Source: a virus
Length of the DNA: 35,147 bases
Virus record (IMG/VR): IMGVR_UViG_3300026184_000042
Location: 1 to 35,147 of that record
Direction: 5' to 3' (one strand)
The position numbers and the translations under genes were made by a program. Positions 19,701 through 28,285 of the stretch are shown in pieces. Below the pieces are notes generated by a model. It made no database searches. It was given only the letters and a program-made list of their open reading frames with translations, and was not told where the DNA came from. Numbering within the stretch: position 1 is the stretch's first letter; each line of letters begins with the position of its first letter.

Positions 19701-22189
19701 AACAGAGGCACGTTTGTCCCGTCTTCCGCAATCTTAGCGACGTACTCCTCAGCCGCCTTCATCTTGTCCTGCGTCCCATACTCCTGCATGACCTGATCAA
19801 GGTCGATGCTACGCTCGACGTGGGAGAGGAAGTCCTTTCTCTCCTGTTCCGTCATGAGCTGGTTGATACCCCCGTGCGCGACCATCTCATGCAGTAGGGT
19901 CTCTTTAGCCCGGCTTGGGGATTGAATATTATCCGCGACAATATAGATGTGGTTATTGTTCTTGTCGTAAATTCCCCTACTCCGCACCGCGATCTGTCCA
20001 ATGCGCTGCCCCCAGGGGAAGACCTCCGGGTCGAAGGACATGGCAACAGTGGTTTCAGGCGCGTTCGGGAAGTTCTTCAGCTCTTCGTCAATCGCATTCT
20101 TGACCTTATTAAAGTGATGATCTGTCATGCGGCTCCGGCGGACGAAGCGGTCTTTCTCCGCCTTACCTTCCATAAAGTCATCCAGATTGACCTCATCCGG
20201 ATCGTAACCGAGCTTCCGAAGCTCTTCCTCTGCGACCTGATCAGACTGCTGTTGGGTCTGCGCTTGCTGCCCTTCCTGCGCCCTGCGCCGTTCTACTCGA
20301 CGGCGGGCCTCTTGCGCCTCCTCGCGATTGCTTCTCCGCTGCTGCCCGCGATCCCTGGACAGTTTAGTCTGCTCCGCTTCCGGGAGAGAACGTACTATCT
20401 CTTGCCGAACCGCCTCGTAGCGATCCTTCCACTCAGTACGGATGTTAGAAGGCTGCGCCTGGTACTCCCTGTCCAGTTGCTGAACCGCTTCAACCTTTTC
20501 ATCCGTATCGACCTCAAGGATACTAAGGCTCGCTTCTTGCCCCTCCGCGTTCATTACGAAGTCTTCGAACAGACTGCTTCCCTCAGCGGCCTCACCAGCA
20601 GGGATGACCTCTTCTTGGACACCTCGTGTACCCTTCTCAGTGATCTCGGGCTCAGTGGTCTGTTCAGGAGCGGAGACATCCACCTCTTCGAGACTGATGG
20701 GCTCCTGTCCAGTCTCCTGCCGGATCATATCTAAGAGCGGCGCAGAGGTCTCATCTACAGGGATATTCTCTGCCTTCTGCTCGACCTCACGCAGGAAGGT
20801 CTCCGTATCTACCTCGGAGATCCCGCCATCGTCCAGCGAATAGACCCCAGTCCCAGTATCCACGCCTGGACCTGGGGTTAGATCATCCGCTGCTTTTGCG
20901 TACTCCGACATGGCGGATGGCGGGGGAAGCCGCTTGGGCGGGGGCGGTAGCTGCTCAGGCTGCGAAATTTGCCCTGTGCTGGCCTGTTCGCTACGCTGGG
21001 GGCCTACCAAAGCACTCTCTTGAAAAGTGCGCTCACGGGCCGAAATTGCGCCCCCTAGGGTGCCCATACCGCCGCCAACAAACCCGCCCGCAGCAGTAGC
21101 GTTAAGGATGCGGCTCCGTCCCTCTTCCCCAAGAGCATCGTAATTCTCGTCGACAAAGTCCCGGGCAGCAAGGGCAATGACTTCCTGCGCCGCCTCAGTC
21201 CCCGCTTCCTGTCCACTGATCAGCGCACCCATAGCAGCGGCCCGCTTTGGTCGGGACAGCTGCCGAATACTCGACATGACCTTCCCGGTCATCTGCTTGC
21301 CGAAGCCCAGGTGCCGGGCCACAGTTACGATAGGAAGGGCTTCCAGCGACCCGGCGAGGGTGCCCGCCCCGATAGCAACGAGGGGCTCATCCTTCCCAGC
21401 CTCCCGCTGCTCTCCGTAGATGCCGCCGGTCTCCACAGTCGAGGCATAACCAACGACGCCGCCCAACGCCCCACGATTCGCCCACTGCTTCGCCTTAGCT
21501 TCCAGCATCTCCTTAGCAGACTTGCTAATCAGCTTCCTCGCAGCGAGTTTTCCAGTAATGCTCCCGATACCGCCACTGAGTAGGGCGCCGACGATGTTTG
21601 GTACTTGCTCGCCCAGATTACTCGCGGCCCACGAGATGAACTTTCCAGGAGAGTCGATATCTTCGACCTTCTCCACTTCTGGGGCGTACTGCTCAGCTTC
21701 CCGCATGAGCCTGTCGTACTCCCGCATCTGCTCCTCGGCGAAGTCCTCAAAGCCAAGGGCACTAGATGCAGCGCCCAGGCCACCATAACCCAGCGCAGCA
21801 GTCTGATACCACCCTCGCTTCAGACCCTTCATGAACTCGCCACTTTCAGCTTCCGGCTGTGGCTGCGGGACGCGATATGGAACCCCGTAAGGCCCAACCT
21901 TAAAGCTCTCCCTCTGCGCGAAGGAGACAGTTTCAGGGTCCTTTACCTCCTCCAGCATGGAGCGGTCGAACTTCTGAGGCTCTACCTCCTGCACTTCCGG
22001 TCGCTGAGACTGGGCCGGTTGGCTCCCCTGCTGCCCCTGCCGCTCGACAGGAACAATAGGTTGGTCCCCCAGATTCTGGCCCTCGTCTTTCCGCTCACCC
22101 TGGTTAGGCTGCGGGCCCGGCTGCGGGGCATTCGCAGACCCTACCTCCTCGAACATATTTCTGTTCAGACGCCTTCCCTCTGCCATCAT
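16670..22189 (-). CDS. Giant PLxRFG polyvalent protein, likely DNA ejection/internal virion protein with peptidase-like domain
   Basis: 1839 aa, starting at tandem ATGs (22189 and 22186) that overlap the stop of the upstream gene. Residues 1-115 are Gln/Pro/Glu-rich; 195-385 contain several Gly-rich hydrophobic segments (GALLSGGIGS, ALGGVVGYAS, AAGGFVGGGMGTLGG), possibly membrane-active; 400-660 are low complexity and charged. LLHEMVAHGG (765-774) gives H767, E768, H772, the HExxxH variant seen in polyvalent-protein metallopeptidases. The literal PLxRFG motif is PLMRFG at 1119-1124, with the family-typical FNPRSAAVNLTQVP at 1331-1344 and AEQYNRQVT at 1443-1451. Such proteins are packaged and injected with DNA to act in the new host. 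It lies with other ejection proteins at the end of the late operon. Confidence 0.85.
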   Translation of the reverse strand: MMAEGRRLNRNMFEEVGSANAPQPGPQPNQGERKDEGQNLGDQPIVPVERQGQQGSQPAQSQRPEVQEVEPQKFDRSMLEEVKDPETVSFAQRESFKVGPYGVPYRVPQPQPEAESGEFMKGLKRGWYQTAALGYGGLGAASSALGFEDFAEEQMREYDRLMREAEQYAPEVEKVEDIDSPGKFISWAASNLGEQVPNIVGALLSGGIGSITGKLAARKLISKSAKEMLEAKAKQWANRGALGGVVGYASTVETGGIYGEQREAGKDEPLVAIGAGTLAGSLEALPIVTVARHLGFGKQMTGKVMSSIRQLSRPKRAAAMGALISGQEAGTEAAQEVIALAARDFVDENYDALGEEGRSRILNATAAGGFVGGGMGTLGGAISARERTFQESALVGPQRSEQASTGQISQPEQLPPPPKRLPPPSAMSEYAKAADDLTPGPGVDTGTGVYSLDDGGISEVDTETFLREVEQKAENIPVDETSAPLLDMIRQETGQEPISLEEVDVSAPEQTTEPEITEKGTRGVQEEVIPAGEAAEGSSLFEDFVMNAEGQEASLSILEVDTDEKVEAVQQLDREYQAQPSNIRTEWKDRYEAVRQEIVRSLPEAEQTKLSRDRGQQRRSNREEAQEARRRVERRRAQEGQQAQTQQQSDQVAEEELRKLGYDPDEVNLDDFMEGKAEKDRFVRRSRMTDHHFNKVKNAIDEELKNFPNAPETTVAMSFDPEVFPWGQRIGQIAVRSRGIYDKNNNHIYIVADNIQSPSRAKETLLHEMVAHGGINQLMTEQERKDFLSHVERSIDLDQVMQEYGTQDKMKAAEEYVAKIAEDGTNVPLFRRIVAFFRRVLRRVMPDLKLTNDEIRSILKDMHRYFQGGPMPRFSQRQYVTSHADSGRSYRFRAAAYTDNLMSKLDISETDTAQLAKDVENLGSVWGANFKRLFLTPLQLSQEYGLEPMRRYYETVARWWNTKSEVLNSAEGTVSRWNRLGKTRSQNLSKALFESTLRSDELGRRLSPQELQELFDQKGIKLDEETRDMFWEIDKSMQQLMNRMERGLKYNVARETLEDADLADRVLQRWEQLGGQPAARWDIIEREFGVTGRSGTFLDSRLNEIDQQFEQLRNRNYFPLMRFGKFSIGVFANADGIEYNGKTYNKGEVITFETFESRNPQSGRAEELKQEFGGQDVKIHQGELDDREFSFLGMPPTLMDNIQNELELSEAQKESLKEIFLRMSPGRSFLRHLLKRKGIEGFSADALRTYASYMANAGGHLARIEHYLDMQKEINDMQVMSDRLKESANDTDTVVLDKLRKDTEEHYEWIMNPRSEWAQLRAAGFMWYLGFNPRSAAVNLTQVPMVAYPYLADRYGDGASVREIGRAFKTVANLLRGRKSDAEDWLQQGLMDGMNEGFINESLSTEISGAAEGSVLQRIMPQDRATRLMNGVSYYGGWMFTKAEQYNRQVTFTAAMRLAMKRGETYEQAYDAGRAAVRATMFEYAKWNRPKFMRGKKSVFFLFWQFMQHASYLAAGRHGSGTAMRFWLMLGMAAGLQGLPFAEVIMDIINNVGSKFKQAMGMENPRVNIQEDLRELASGITDNPDIVMHGWSRYFGLGPLHVLEAFGAPVPNTDVSGSLSMGMFPPGIEPLAAQGQDPDTKFARTISEVAGPVFGIPYSFWRAMTDPNPDSWKRWERAMPTMLKNASSAIRYGTRGEETLRGGAQLIDFDPYDLEHRAEQVAQALGFPPTRKNEAYEVRAAKHNARRYWLTRRTLLMEDFAYARRIGDREGVADARKAVREFNKNVPSPALRISYDDIYQSIQQRARRRNLTERGLPNEKMLRRLYQDLDRLYSGGGQQ

Positions 22190-23433
22190 TCGTTCCCCTG
22201 TAGAGCACGTTGCAGCTCTGTCAGTTGACGGAGGCGTTCAGCCCTGTCTTGCGCTTCGGACACGTTTCGCCCCTCAGCGCCCCAACGACCCAACCACCGC
22301 ATAAGTGCGTCACCTGGGTCGGAAACATCCGTAGTCTCCTCCCCGCCAGACACAGCAGTCTTCACCTGCTTATCGAGGGCGCCAATGTCAATACCCAGCT
22401 CGTCGGACATGTCCCTCAACATGCTGTTATAACGACGCCGAGCTTCGTCTGGGCTAAGAGTAGAGACGTCGCTAGCCCCCTGGCCCTGTTGCTCCTGCCC
22501 CCCTTGCTGGCCCTGCTGCGGATTCAGACGATATACTTTGTCGTCCTCGATGTCCTCAGCGCCTTCGAACTCAGGAAGCATCTTCAACTCGCGGCCTGTG
22601 ACTGGCAGACCACTACTGGCCTTGTACCGCACCATTTCTGCGCTGCCCTGTCCGCCCCCACCAGTCGCAGACTCTCCTATGTAGATACGGCTATAGCTGT
22701 CGTAGAGGCTCTGGACGCGCTTTTGGAACCCGCCGCCACTCCACTTGGAGTCAAACTCTTCCTGAGACATACCTCCAAGTTCGACGGCTTGCCGGTCCAT
22801 CTCGTATTCCTTCGCCACGGCGTCCTGCGAAAGGTTCAGGAGCTTGTTCGGATCGAGCCCGCCAGCTTGCTGTTCCTGGGAAAGCCGCTGTTCACGCTGT
22901 TTTTGAAGATTGAGACGCAGCCGTTCCAGGTCCTCCATGGTCTTATTACTCCGGACCTCTTCCTGGAACTGCTTCTCATCCATCTCCATGCCATGTTCTT
23001 GCCTTGTCTTACGAAGGTCAACGCCCTCTTCTTGCGTCTTGACCTGACGCTCCTTCAGGCCCAGCTGCTTCTGACGGGCTTCTTCGTTCTTCTGCCGCTG
23101 CTGTTCAGCCAGCATCATCTGGCTTCCCTGCAAGACGCCGGAGCCGATCTGTCCGGATGCACTACCACCGACAGGTACAGGCTGCATCAGCCGAGAGCCG
23201 AAGCCGAGAAGGAACTGCTGCATATCCGGCTCCTGAAGGCGCTGGATAATACCCTTCCAGCCCTCCTTTCGCCTCTGCAAATCTTCCTCGCTCTGCGGCG
23301 GCCCGGTCTGTGCGGGAACCTGCGTACTTGCCATATTTCCGACGCCGACAGAAGTCCCTGCCTGAGTCGTAGCACTAGGCATCAGACCACCAATGCCCTG
23401 CTGACCCTGCTGGTTATTGTTATCCGTTGCCAT
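22186..23433 (-). CDS. Gln-rich coiled-coil internal virion protein, 415 aa
   Basis: The frame extends to 23541, but the extra residues are Arg-rich and unlike protein, and ATG 23433 (MATDNNNQQGQQG…) overlaps the preceding gene by 14 bases, so it is preferred. The N-terminal 45 residues are Gln/Gly-rich and disordered; residues about 100-210 are a long charged coiled coil (…AEQQRQKNEEARQKQLGLKERQVKTQEE…); the C-terminal part has more Gln/Gly linkers and helices. Position between ejection proteins suggests a virion core or ejection role, like internal core proteins of podoviruses. No enzymatic motif seen. Confidence 0.7.
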   Translation of the reverse strand: MATDNNNQQGQQGIGGLMPSATTQAGTSVGVGNMASTQVPAQTGPPQSEEDLQRRKEGWKGIIQRLQEPDMQQFLLGFGSRLMQPVPVGGSASGQIGSGVLQGSQMMLAEQQRQKNEEARQKQLGLKERQVKTQEEGVDLRKTRQEHGMEMDEKQFQEEVRSNKTMEDLERLRLNLQKQREQRLSQEQQAGGLDPNKLLNLSQDAVAKEYEMDRQAVELGGMSQEEFDSKWSGGGFQKRVQSLYDSYSRIYIGESATGGGGQGSAEMVRYKASSGLPVTGRELKMLPEFEGAEDIEDDKVYRLNPQQGQQGGQEQQGQGASDVSTLSPDEARRRYNSMLRDMSDELGIDIGALDKQVKTAVSGGEETTDVSDPGDALMRWLGRWGAEGRNVSEAQDRAERLRQLTELQRALQGNE

Positions 23434-23812
23434 CGTTCGGCCCCTGAATCTGCGCGGCCTGCTGCGCGATTTGAAGGTACGGGTCGAAGCCCTGCGAAGC
23501 TTGGGAAAAGTCCGGCGGAGGCGGAGCACCCCTAGCACCACCAGTCGCAGGCATCGGCTGCTGGATGCTCTGCGTTAGCTGCATCTCTTGCTCTAACTGC
23601 TGCATGTCCGGGGGCTCCATCTCCATAGCAGCCTGCTCCGCAACGAAGTCCTGAAACTGCGGGTCACGAAGCTGCTGCTGAAACTGAGCCATCGCTTGCT
23701 GCGGGTCGTTGATATTGCTCTGAATTGGCTGTCCCCCCAAAGGAGAGAAGCCCCCTCCCTGCTGCGGGCTCTGGACAGCGTTCGGCATGTTCATCCCAAG
23801 TGGTCCCGGCAT
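23420..23812 (-). CDS. Pro/Gln/Met-rich small virion protein, 130 aa
   Basis: ATG at 23812 with a perfect AGGAGG (complement of 23818-23823). The product is rich in Gln, Pro, Met and Gly with one helical segment (…DPQQAMAQFQQQLRDPQFQDFVAEQAAMEME…). It lies between two ejection-type genes and overlaps the next by 14 bases. Function unknown; probably a structural or assembly accessory protein. Confidence 0.65.
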   Translation of the reverse strand: MPGPLGMNMPNAVQSPQQGGGFSPLGGQPIQSNINDPQQAMAQFQQQLRDPQFQDFVAEQAAMEMEPPDMQQLEQEMQLTQSIQQPMPATGGARGAPPPPDFSQASQGFDPYLQIAQQAAQIQGPNDGNG

Positions 23813-23821
23813 TTTTACCTC

Positions 23822-24859
23822 CTATTGGCTGCCGAAGTAGCCCATACCAGCGCCTACGACGGCGCCAATCGCTGTCCCCCAGCCGGGGTAAATCTGGCTC
23901 CCAACAGCAGCGCCAGAAGCTGCACCGCCAAGGGTACCGAGAGCGGGGTTCGTCGTAGGCATCGGAGCGGTAGTCTGCGTCTGCCCACCATAGTCCCCAG
24001 CAACGAAGCCGCGATAACGGCGGAGCATTTCATACGGAAGCTCTTGCTGATAGTTCCAGCGAGAAACATCCGCGTTAGTCTCCCTTTGGTCCTGCGCCTG
24101 CCGAAGCGCGCCGATCTCACTCATTAGCTCGTTCGGATAGTTGCCGAGCCTAGCAGTCTCAGGCGCCAAAGCCAACGCCTGCCCGCGAGCCTGGACGCCG
24201 GTCTGGTACGCCTGGTTATAGATGTCGCTCGTAGTGTTAAGCGCGTTCCGAGTAAAATCGTTTAGAGCATTTGCCTCTAAAACTCCCTGTCGAGAGCTCC
24301 CAATCTGCCCCGCCGAGATAGCTTCACTCGTAACTTGCGGCAGCACGTCCCGCGTAAGAGACTGATATGCAGGGTCAATCGCTGCCTTAGCCGCCCCTTG
24401 GACATAGGGATTGTTTGCAACATCTGGAGCGTTCAGGGCCTGGACGCTTGCCTGCAAAGCTTCGTTCGTGTACTGTTGTGCGGGACCGCTTGCGTACTCC
24501 CTACCACCTTGAAGTGCCTGCTGCTGTTCAGGAGAGAACCTAGCAACAGTTTCACCAGGGTAGTATTTCGGCCAGTATTGAGTATTAACTGGACCACTAC
24601 CCCCACCCTGTGCCTGGATCTCGTTGTTTAGCTGCGTGGGGTCTCCAACAGTAATGGAAGAGCCTCCAGGAATTAGCTCTGACCCTTCACCGCTGATCGT
24701 AACGGGGTTTCCTCGCTGTACGAAATTTCCTCCCCCGGGGCCACCAAGCCCATAAAGCTTCGTCGCTTCAGAAAAGATGTTCCGGAGGTAGGGCTGCTGC
24801 CCTTCCCACGGATCTGCTTTCTGCACAGTCGTCTGATTGCCACCGCCGCCGCTACCCAT
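23822..24859 (-). CDS. Ejection-type virion protein with glycine-zipper C-terminus, 345 aa
   Basis: Begins MGSGGGGNQTTVQKADPWEGQQPYLRNIF…, a start typical of a common podovirus protein family (TTxQ…PWxGQQPYL) linked to DNA injection. The middle is Ala/Gln-rich and helical (…SEAISAGQIGSSRQGVLEANALNDFTRNAL…). The C-terminal 40 residues (GTLGGAASGAAVGSQI…GTAIGAVVGAGMGYFG) form a glycine zipper likely to insert in a membrane. This supports a pore or pilot role during genome entry. GGAGGACTAG precedes the start on the - strand. Confidence 0.75.
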   Translation of the reverse strand: MGSGGGGNQTTVQKADPWEGQQPYLRNIFSEATKLYGLGGPGGGNFVQRGNPVTISGEGSELIPGGSSITVGDPTQLNNEIQAQGGGSGPVNTQYWPKYYPGETVARFSPEQQQALQGGREYASGPAQQYTNEALQASVQALNAPDVANNPYVQGAAKAAIDPAYQSLTRDVLPQVTSEAISAGQIGSSRQGVLEANALNDFTRNALNTTSDIYNQAYQTGVQARGQALALAPETARLGNYPNELMSEIGALRQAQDQRETNADVSRWNYQQELPYEMLRRYRGFVAGDYGGQTQTTAPMPTTNPALGTLGGAASGAAVGSQIYPGWGTAIGAVVGAGMGYFGSQ

Positions 24860-24861
24860 AT

Positions 24862-25314
24862 CTAGTCCTCCAGGTTCTTCTGCAGAACCACTCGTTCCTT
24901 CTCATAGCCGTAGCCATCAAGAATCCGCTGAAAGCCGGGCCGACAATGGAACTCTACTCCTTGCGCCCCCTGGCTTCGTGCCCACTCTTCCAAAGTATCC
25001 AGTTCTCCTAACCAAACAGAAAGATTTTCACCTGCCAAAAAAACTATGCTCATTGTAACACGATTAGATGGATATTTCACTATTTGTGTTACAGCAAGCA
25101 TCTCTACCTCATTCCCTTTCAAACCAATCCACAGCTGCATCTCCTGCTCTAGCACCGCGAGGTAGATATCTTCCTGTCGATATTCTCCACTTCCCTGGTT
25201 AAGAGCTTTATCGATTAGCTCAGTGACATAGGGCCAGACAAGCAAAAGATCATCCGTCCCTACGTAAGCGAGATGCCTATCCAAGTTTATGCCAGGATGT
25301 GTCGTTTTCGTCAT
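24862..25314 (-). CDS. GNAT-fold acetyltransferase-like protein, 150 aa
   Basis: The frame is open to 25365, but the ATG at 25314 (MTKTTHPGIN…) is preceded by GAGGAG on the - strand and is preferred; it overlaps the upstream gene by 38 bases. The order DIYLAVLEQEMQLWIGLKGNEVEMLAVTQIV … SIVFLAGENLSVWL … LEEWARSQGAQGVEFHCRPGFQRILDGYGYEKERVVLQK follows the GNAT fold, with the end resembling its G-F/Y terminal motif. The canonical Q/RxxGxG/A acetyl-CoA loop is not clear, so it may be a structural or degenerate member. Such proteins commonly sit among podovirus tail genes. Confidence 0.65.
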   Translation of the reverse strand: MTKTTHPGINLDRHLAYVGTDDLLLVWPYVTELIDKALNQGSGEYRQEDIYLAVLEQEMQLWIGLKGNEVEMLAVTQIVKYPSNRVTMSIVFLAGENLSVWLGELDTLEEWARSQGAQGVEFHCRPGFQRILDGYGYEKERVVLQKNLED

Positions 25315-25528
25315 AATAGTAAACTCCTCGCCCACTTCCAGGGTCCCAGTTTGTCCCATCTGCAAACCTCGTCATGCCAGTATAAGGTTTATCTGGCTCA
25401 GAGTAGGCAAGGGGAATTTGCCCACTTGCAAGGACATCAATTACCTCTCCTAAACGAGAAAGCTCTCTATAGAGATACTCAGGCGTAACTTCCCTTGGCG
25501 GCGGTTCTGGTACGAAGCGTTCAGCCAT
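25277..25528 (-). CDS. Small tail-region protein, 83 aa
   Basis: Begins MAERFVPEPPPREVTPEYLYRELSRLGEV and ends GMTRFADGTNWDPGSGRGVYYYDENDTSWHKLG. Both ends match a small protein I know from many phage tail clusters: a helical N-terminus followed by a minimal beta motif ending in W-x-KLG. It is probably a minor tail or fibre-attachment component. The start shares bases with the preceding stop (TAATG). Confidence 0.7.
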   Translation of the reverse strand: MAERFVPEPPPREVTPEYLYRELSRLGEVIDVLASGQIPLAYSEPDKPYTGMTRFADGTNWDPGSGRGVYYYDENDTSWHKLG

Positions 25529-27117
25529 TAGTACGATCCTATCTTCTGAATGTTTAGGTCATACCCATGCAGAGCCCAAGGAGTGCTGTCTTCTGTCTGG
25601 AACCGGACAGCTAGCAGCCGCCCTGAAATAAGGCAGTTCACCTTTCTATCGCTCTCAGGGTAGAACTCGAAAGGCCCGGTCCAAGAGATCGGCTGGTCTT
25701 CTGCATCTTGGCTGCCCACGTACACGTCGATCTTTGCGCCGCCTCCGAAGACCTCAGCACGAGGCCAAACCTCCTTTAGAAGCTTCCTCGACTCGGCATC
25801 TACGACTGGTTCTCCCTTTGCGTCTACCCCCGCGATAGGGATTCCGCTCCGCTCGACGTATGCGCGAAGGTCGCTTCCATCAAACTGCTGCGTTGTATCA
25901 AAGGTAAAGATTGCCTCACTTCCACTCGCAGGGCTCGCTGTGACAAGCTCCTTCTTCACATCACTAAAAGTTTCCTCACCCCAAGCAGCAGTATCGGAGT
26001 TCCAACTATCAGTGTCCGAATCCCATGTATCTGTTCCCGTTCCTGGATTCACAACGCCGGGGGCCGTATGTACCGTTCCTGGAAGGTCCCGTACACCGAT
26101 GCTGTCTTCTTGGTAGTTCCATACAAGTGCTAAAGTACAGAAGCTCTCCCCGGTTTCAGGGAAGCAGATCCAGATTTCCCTGTCCCGCGGATTGTGCGCG
26201 ACGTGCGAGTAGTAGAAATTGTCGCTAGACAGCCGGCTAAACAGGAACTTCTTCATCCGCCGATTGAGCAGGGACCGAGGGCTTTGCCCATCATGGAGAA
26301 CAACATCGTCAGTAGTAAGAACCAGATGCTGTCCGAAGAACTCCGTAACGCAGTTCTGCGTAAGAGCGTTAACCGTGTCCATGATCTTATAGAAGCGAAA
26401 GACAAGGTTGCCACCCACGTAGGACATAGCCCAAGTCGAATCCTCTTTATACAGGATATTAACGTCCCGCAAAGGAAGACAATCGACTAGGTGTCCAGGC
26501 GTTTGCGATAGAACAGCCTCGCCCGCAAGCTTCGTAACGTCTGTTTCATCCCAAGTACTCGGCACCGTACCGGGGTCCGCAGGATGGCTCCACTTGATAA
26601 GATAAGGATACTCCGTTCCACTCTTTGTAATGTAGAGTGCCACAAGGAATGATTTAAACGGACGGATAACTGCGGCCTTCGTATCGGCCGGCCAGTTAGA
26701 AAGGTCAGCCAAAAGATTCGTTGGTGCTGGATCAGTCCATTGCTGTGGGTCGTCTACGCCATTGTTAATAATAGGAACGCCATTCAGAATTCCGCCGTTC
26801 CACTGAGTGAACGTGGTAGCTGTATAGTCCGAGCTGCTCTTCGTAATCTCGCTGTGGCTAGTCCCGTCGATACAGTACGCTTTGTTTTCCCCAGCGTAGA
26901 GCCAATAGATGTTCGCGCCTTGGACCACAGGAAGCAGGAAGTAAGGAGCAACCTGAGCTGCTCCCATCTGCTCTATATGCCCCAGGAACTTGCGGACACT
27001 ACTATCTTGCATCCGCACGTTTTGTCCCTCACTCCAGACACCATGCGGAAGGTACTGCGGGATTAAATCACTATTGATCCCTGTATTCCCGACCTCATGA
27101 ATCCTTACAATGGCCAT
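25528..27117 (-). CDS. Nozzle-like tail protein (podovirus tail tube distal part)
   Basis: 529 aa. Starts with …GINSDLIPQYLPHGVWSEGQNVRMQDSSVRKFLGH, the hallmark N-terminus of beta-propeller nozzle proteins in short-tailed phages (T7 gp12 / P22 gp10 functional class). Repeated Trp/Tyr/Gly beta segments follow (…YWLYAGENKAYCIDG…, …DDVVLHDGQSPRSLLNRRMKKFLF…, …REIWICFPETG…). It should form the distal part of the tail that attaches to the adaptor (gene at 28696-29373). AGGAG lies about 10 bases before the start. Confidence 0.78.
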   Translation of the reverse strand: MAIVRIHEVGNTGINSDLIPQYLPHGVWSEGQNVRMQDSSVRKFLGHIEQMGAAQVAPYFLLPVVQGANIYWLYAGENKAYCIDGTSHSEITKSSSDYTATTFTQWNGGILNGVPIINNGVDDPQQWTDPAPTNLLADLSNWPADTKAAVIRPFKSFLVALYITKSGTEYPYLIKWSHPADPGTVPSTWDETDVTKLAGEAVLSQTPGHLVDCLPLRDVNILYKEDSTWAMSYVGGNLVFRFYKIMDTVNALTQNCVTEFFGQHLVLTTDDVVLHDGQSPRSLLNRRMKKFLFSRLSSDNFYYSHVAHNPRDREIWICFPETGESFCTLALVWNYQEDSIGVRDLPGTVHTAPGVVNPGTGTDTWDSDTDSWNSDTAAWGEETFSDVKKELVTASPASGSEAIFTFDTTQQFDGSDLRAYVERSGIPIAGVDAKGEPVVDAESRKLLKEVWPRAEVFGGGAKIDVYVGSQDAEDQPISWTGPFEFYPESDRKVNCLISGRLLAVRFQTEDSTPWALHGYDLNIQKIGSY

Positions 27118-27130
27118 AGCTTATATACTC

Positions 27131-28282
27131 CTACACGACCGCAACGCCAGCCGATTTTATTGGGAGCCGGGGGGCAGCAAACGTATATAGTGTTGGGGGC
27201 CCTTCCCACACAAAATTTCCGTCCTTATCGTACTTCGTTACAGTCGTTGTACTGGTGTCATAGTCAGTCGCACGGATATAGATAGCACCCTCTCCGTCGA
27301 TCTCAACCCACCAAAGATCATCGTAACCAGTAGATGAGTTAGACCACCGCTGCGTGTTCAAGTCTCGACTGTACTTTGCGATAAGGGGCGTGTACCCTCC
27401 TGAGGACCTTCGAGAGACTACAACATCTCCCCAAGTGTCTATTCGGCATCCATACAGACCTGCAGCATCTCCAGCGTTTGAGAGGGTTACATAGTTCACG
27501 GTATTTCCAGAACCGTCAATAAGGTACAGTCTAGCCCCATCTGTACTACTACTAAATACGCGAGTCGAGATATAGATATTGTCATCGTCGAAGCAATCGA
27601 CCTGCCTACATCCGTACTCCCCGCTTTGAGTGCTCTCCCACCAAGCATTGTCTACCGTAGCAAAGTCCTTACTAATCCGAATAATTTTTAGGGGAAGAGT
27701 TTCTATACCAATAAAGATATAGCCATGCCCAACAACGATACAGCTCACTGTAGTAGTGTTAATAGATACTTCATCTACCTTAGTCCCAGAAGAATCATAC
27801 TTAACGATCTTCCCAATGTTGCGGTCATCTGCGCTGAAATAGATGTGTCCTGTATACTCATCGACACCCATAATGTGGTAGCCGAGCCCACTAGGCTCTC
27901 CATTATCCCAGGAAGCCCGCCAAACATTCGCTCCGCTAGAGTTCCACTTTGTAAGGCGGTGTCTAGTATTTCCACTATCGAACTGTAGAGCGTAGACGTT
28001 TCCGCTTAGGTCAGCAGCAAGACCTTGGAGAGTGTACCCATCGCTAAGATCGTTGTCCCAAGTTTCAGTTCCGTCGCTAAGAACCCGCCCAACACGATCC
28101 TGCCGACCACTATTAAGGTTCGACATATGGTAGAAATAGAACTCCCACCCAGTCTGTACTAACTTCCACGTTCCACTGTCCTTGACGTAGGTACTCTTTA
28201 CAGTTTTCCAGGCCCCTCCGTCCTTAACGTAATGAAACGCAGGCCGCTTCCATGTACCGCCGTCGTTCGCATAAAGAGTCAT
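27131..28282 (-). CDS. Beta-propeller tail fibre or receptor-binding protein
   Basis: 383 aa. The N-terminus has three imperfect Y-x-K-D-x-G-x-W-K units (NDGGTWKRP, KDGGAWKTV, KDSGTWKLV; residues about 5-43), a motif frequent at the start of phage tail-appendage proteins. The rest is repeats of about 45 residues of type GNVYALQFDSGNTRHRLTKW / GHIYFSADDRNIGKIVKYDSSG, i.e. a beta-propeller. It likely binds the host surface. Its bases look more A/T-rich than neighbouring late genes, which fits frequent exchange of receptor-binding genes. Confidence 0.7.
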   Translation of the reverse strand: MTLYANDGGTWKRPAFHYVKDGGAWKTVKSTYVKDSGTWKLVQTGWEFYFYHMSNLNSGRQDRVGRVLSDGTETWDNDLSDGYTLQGLAADLSGNVYALQFDSGNTRHRLTKWNSSGANVWRASWDNGEPSGLGYHIMGVDEYTGHIYFSADDRNIGKIVKYDSSGTKVDEVSINTTTVSCIVVGHGYIFIGIETLPLKIIRISKDFATVDNAWWESTQSGEYGCRQVDCFDDDNIYISTRVFSSSTDGARLYLIDGSGNTVNYVTLSNAGDAAGLYGCRIDTWGDVVVSRRSSGGYTPLIAKYSRDLNTQRWSNSSTGYDDLWWVEIDGEGAIYIRATDYDTSTTTVTKYDKDGNFVWEGPPTLYTFAAPRLPIKSAGVAVV

Positions 28283-28285
28283 GGC

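Noticed and set aside
22210-23535. 441-aa open frame on the + strand
   Set aside because: Antisense of the Gln-rich 415-aa virion protein; Leu/His/Ala-rich composition results from reading CAG-type codons backward.
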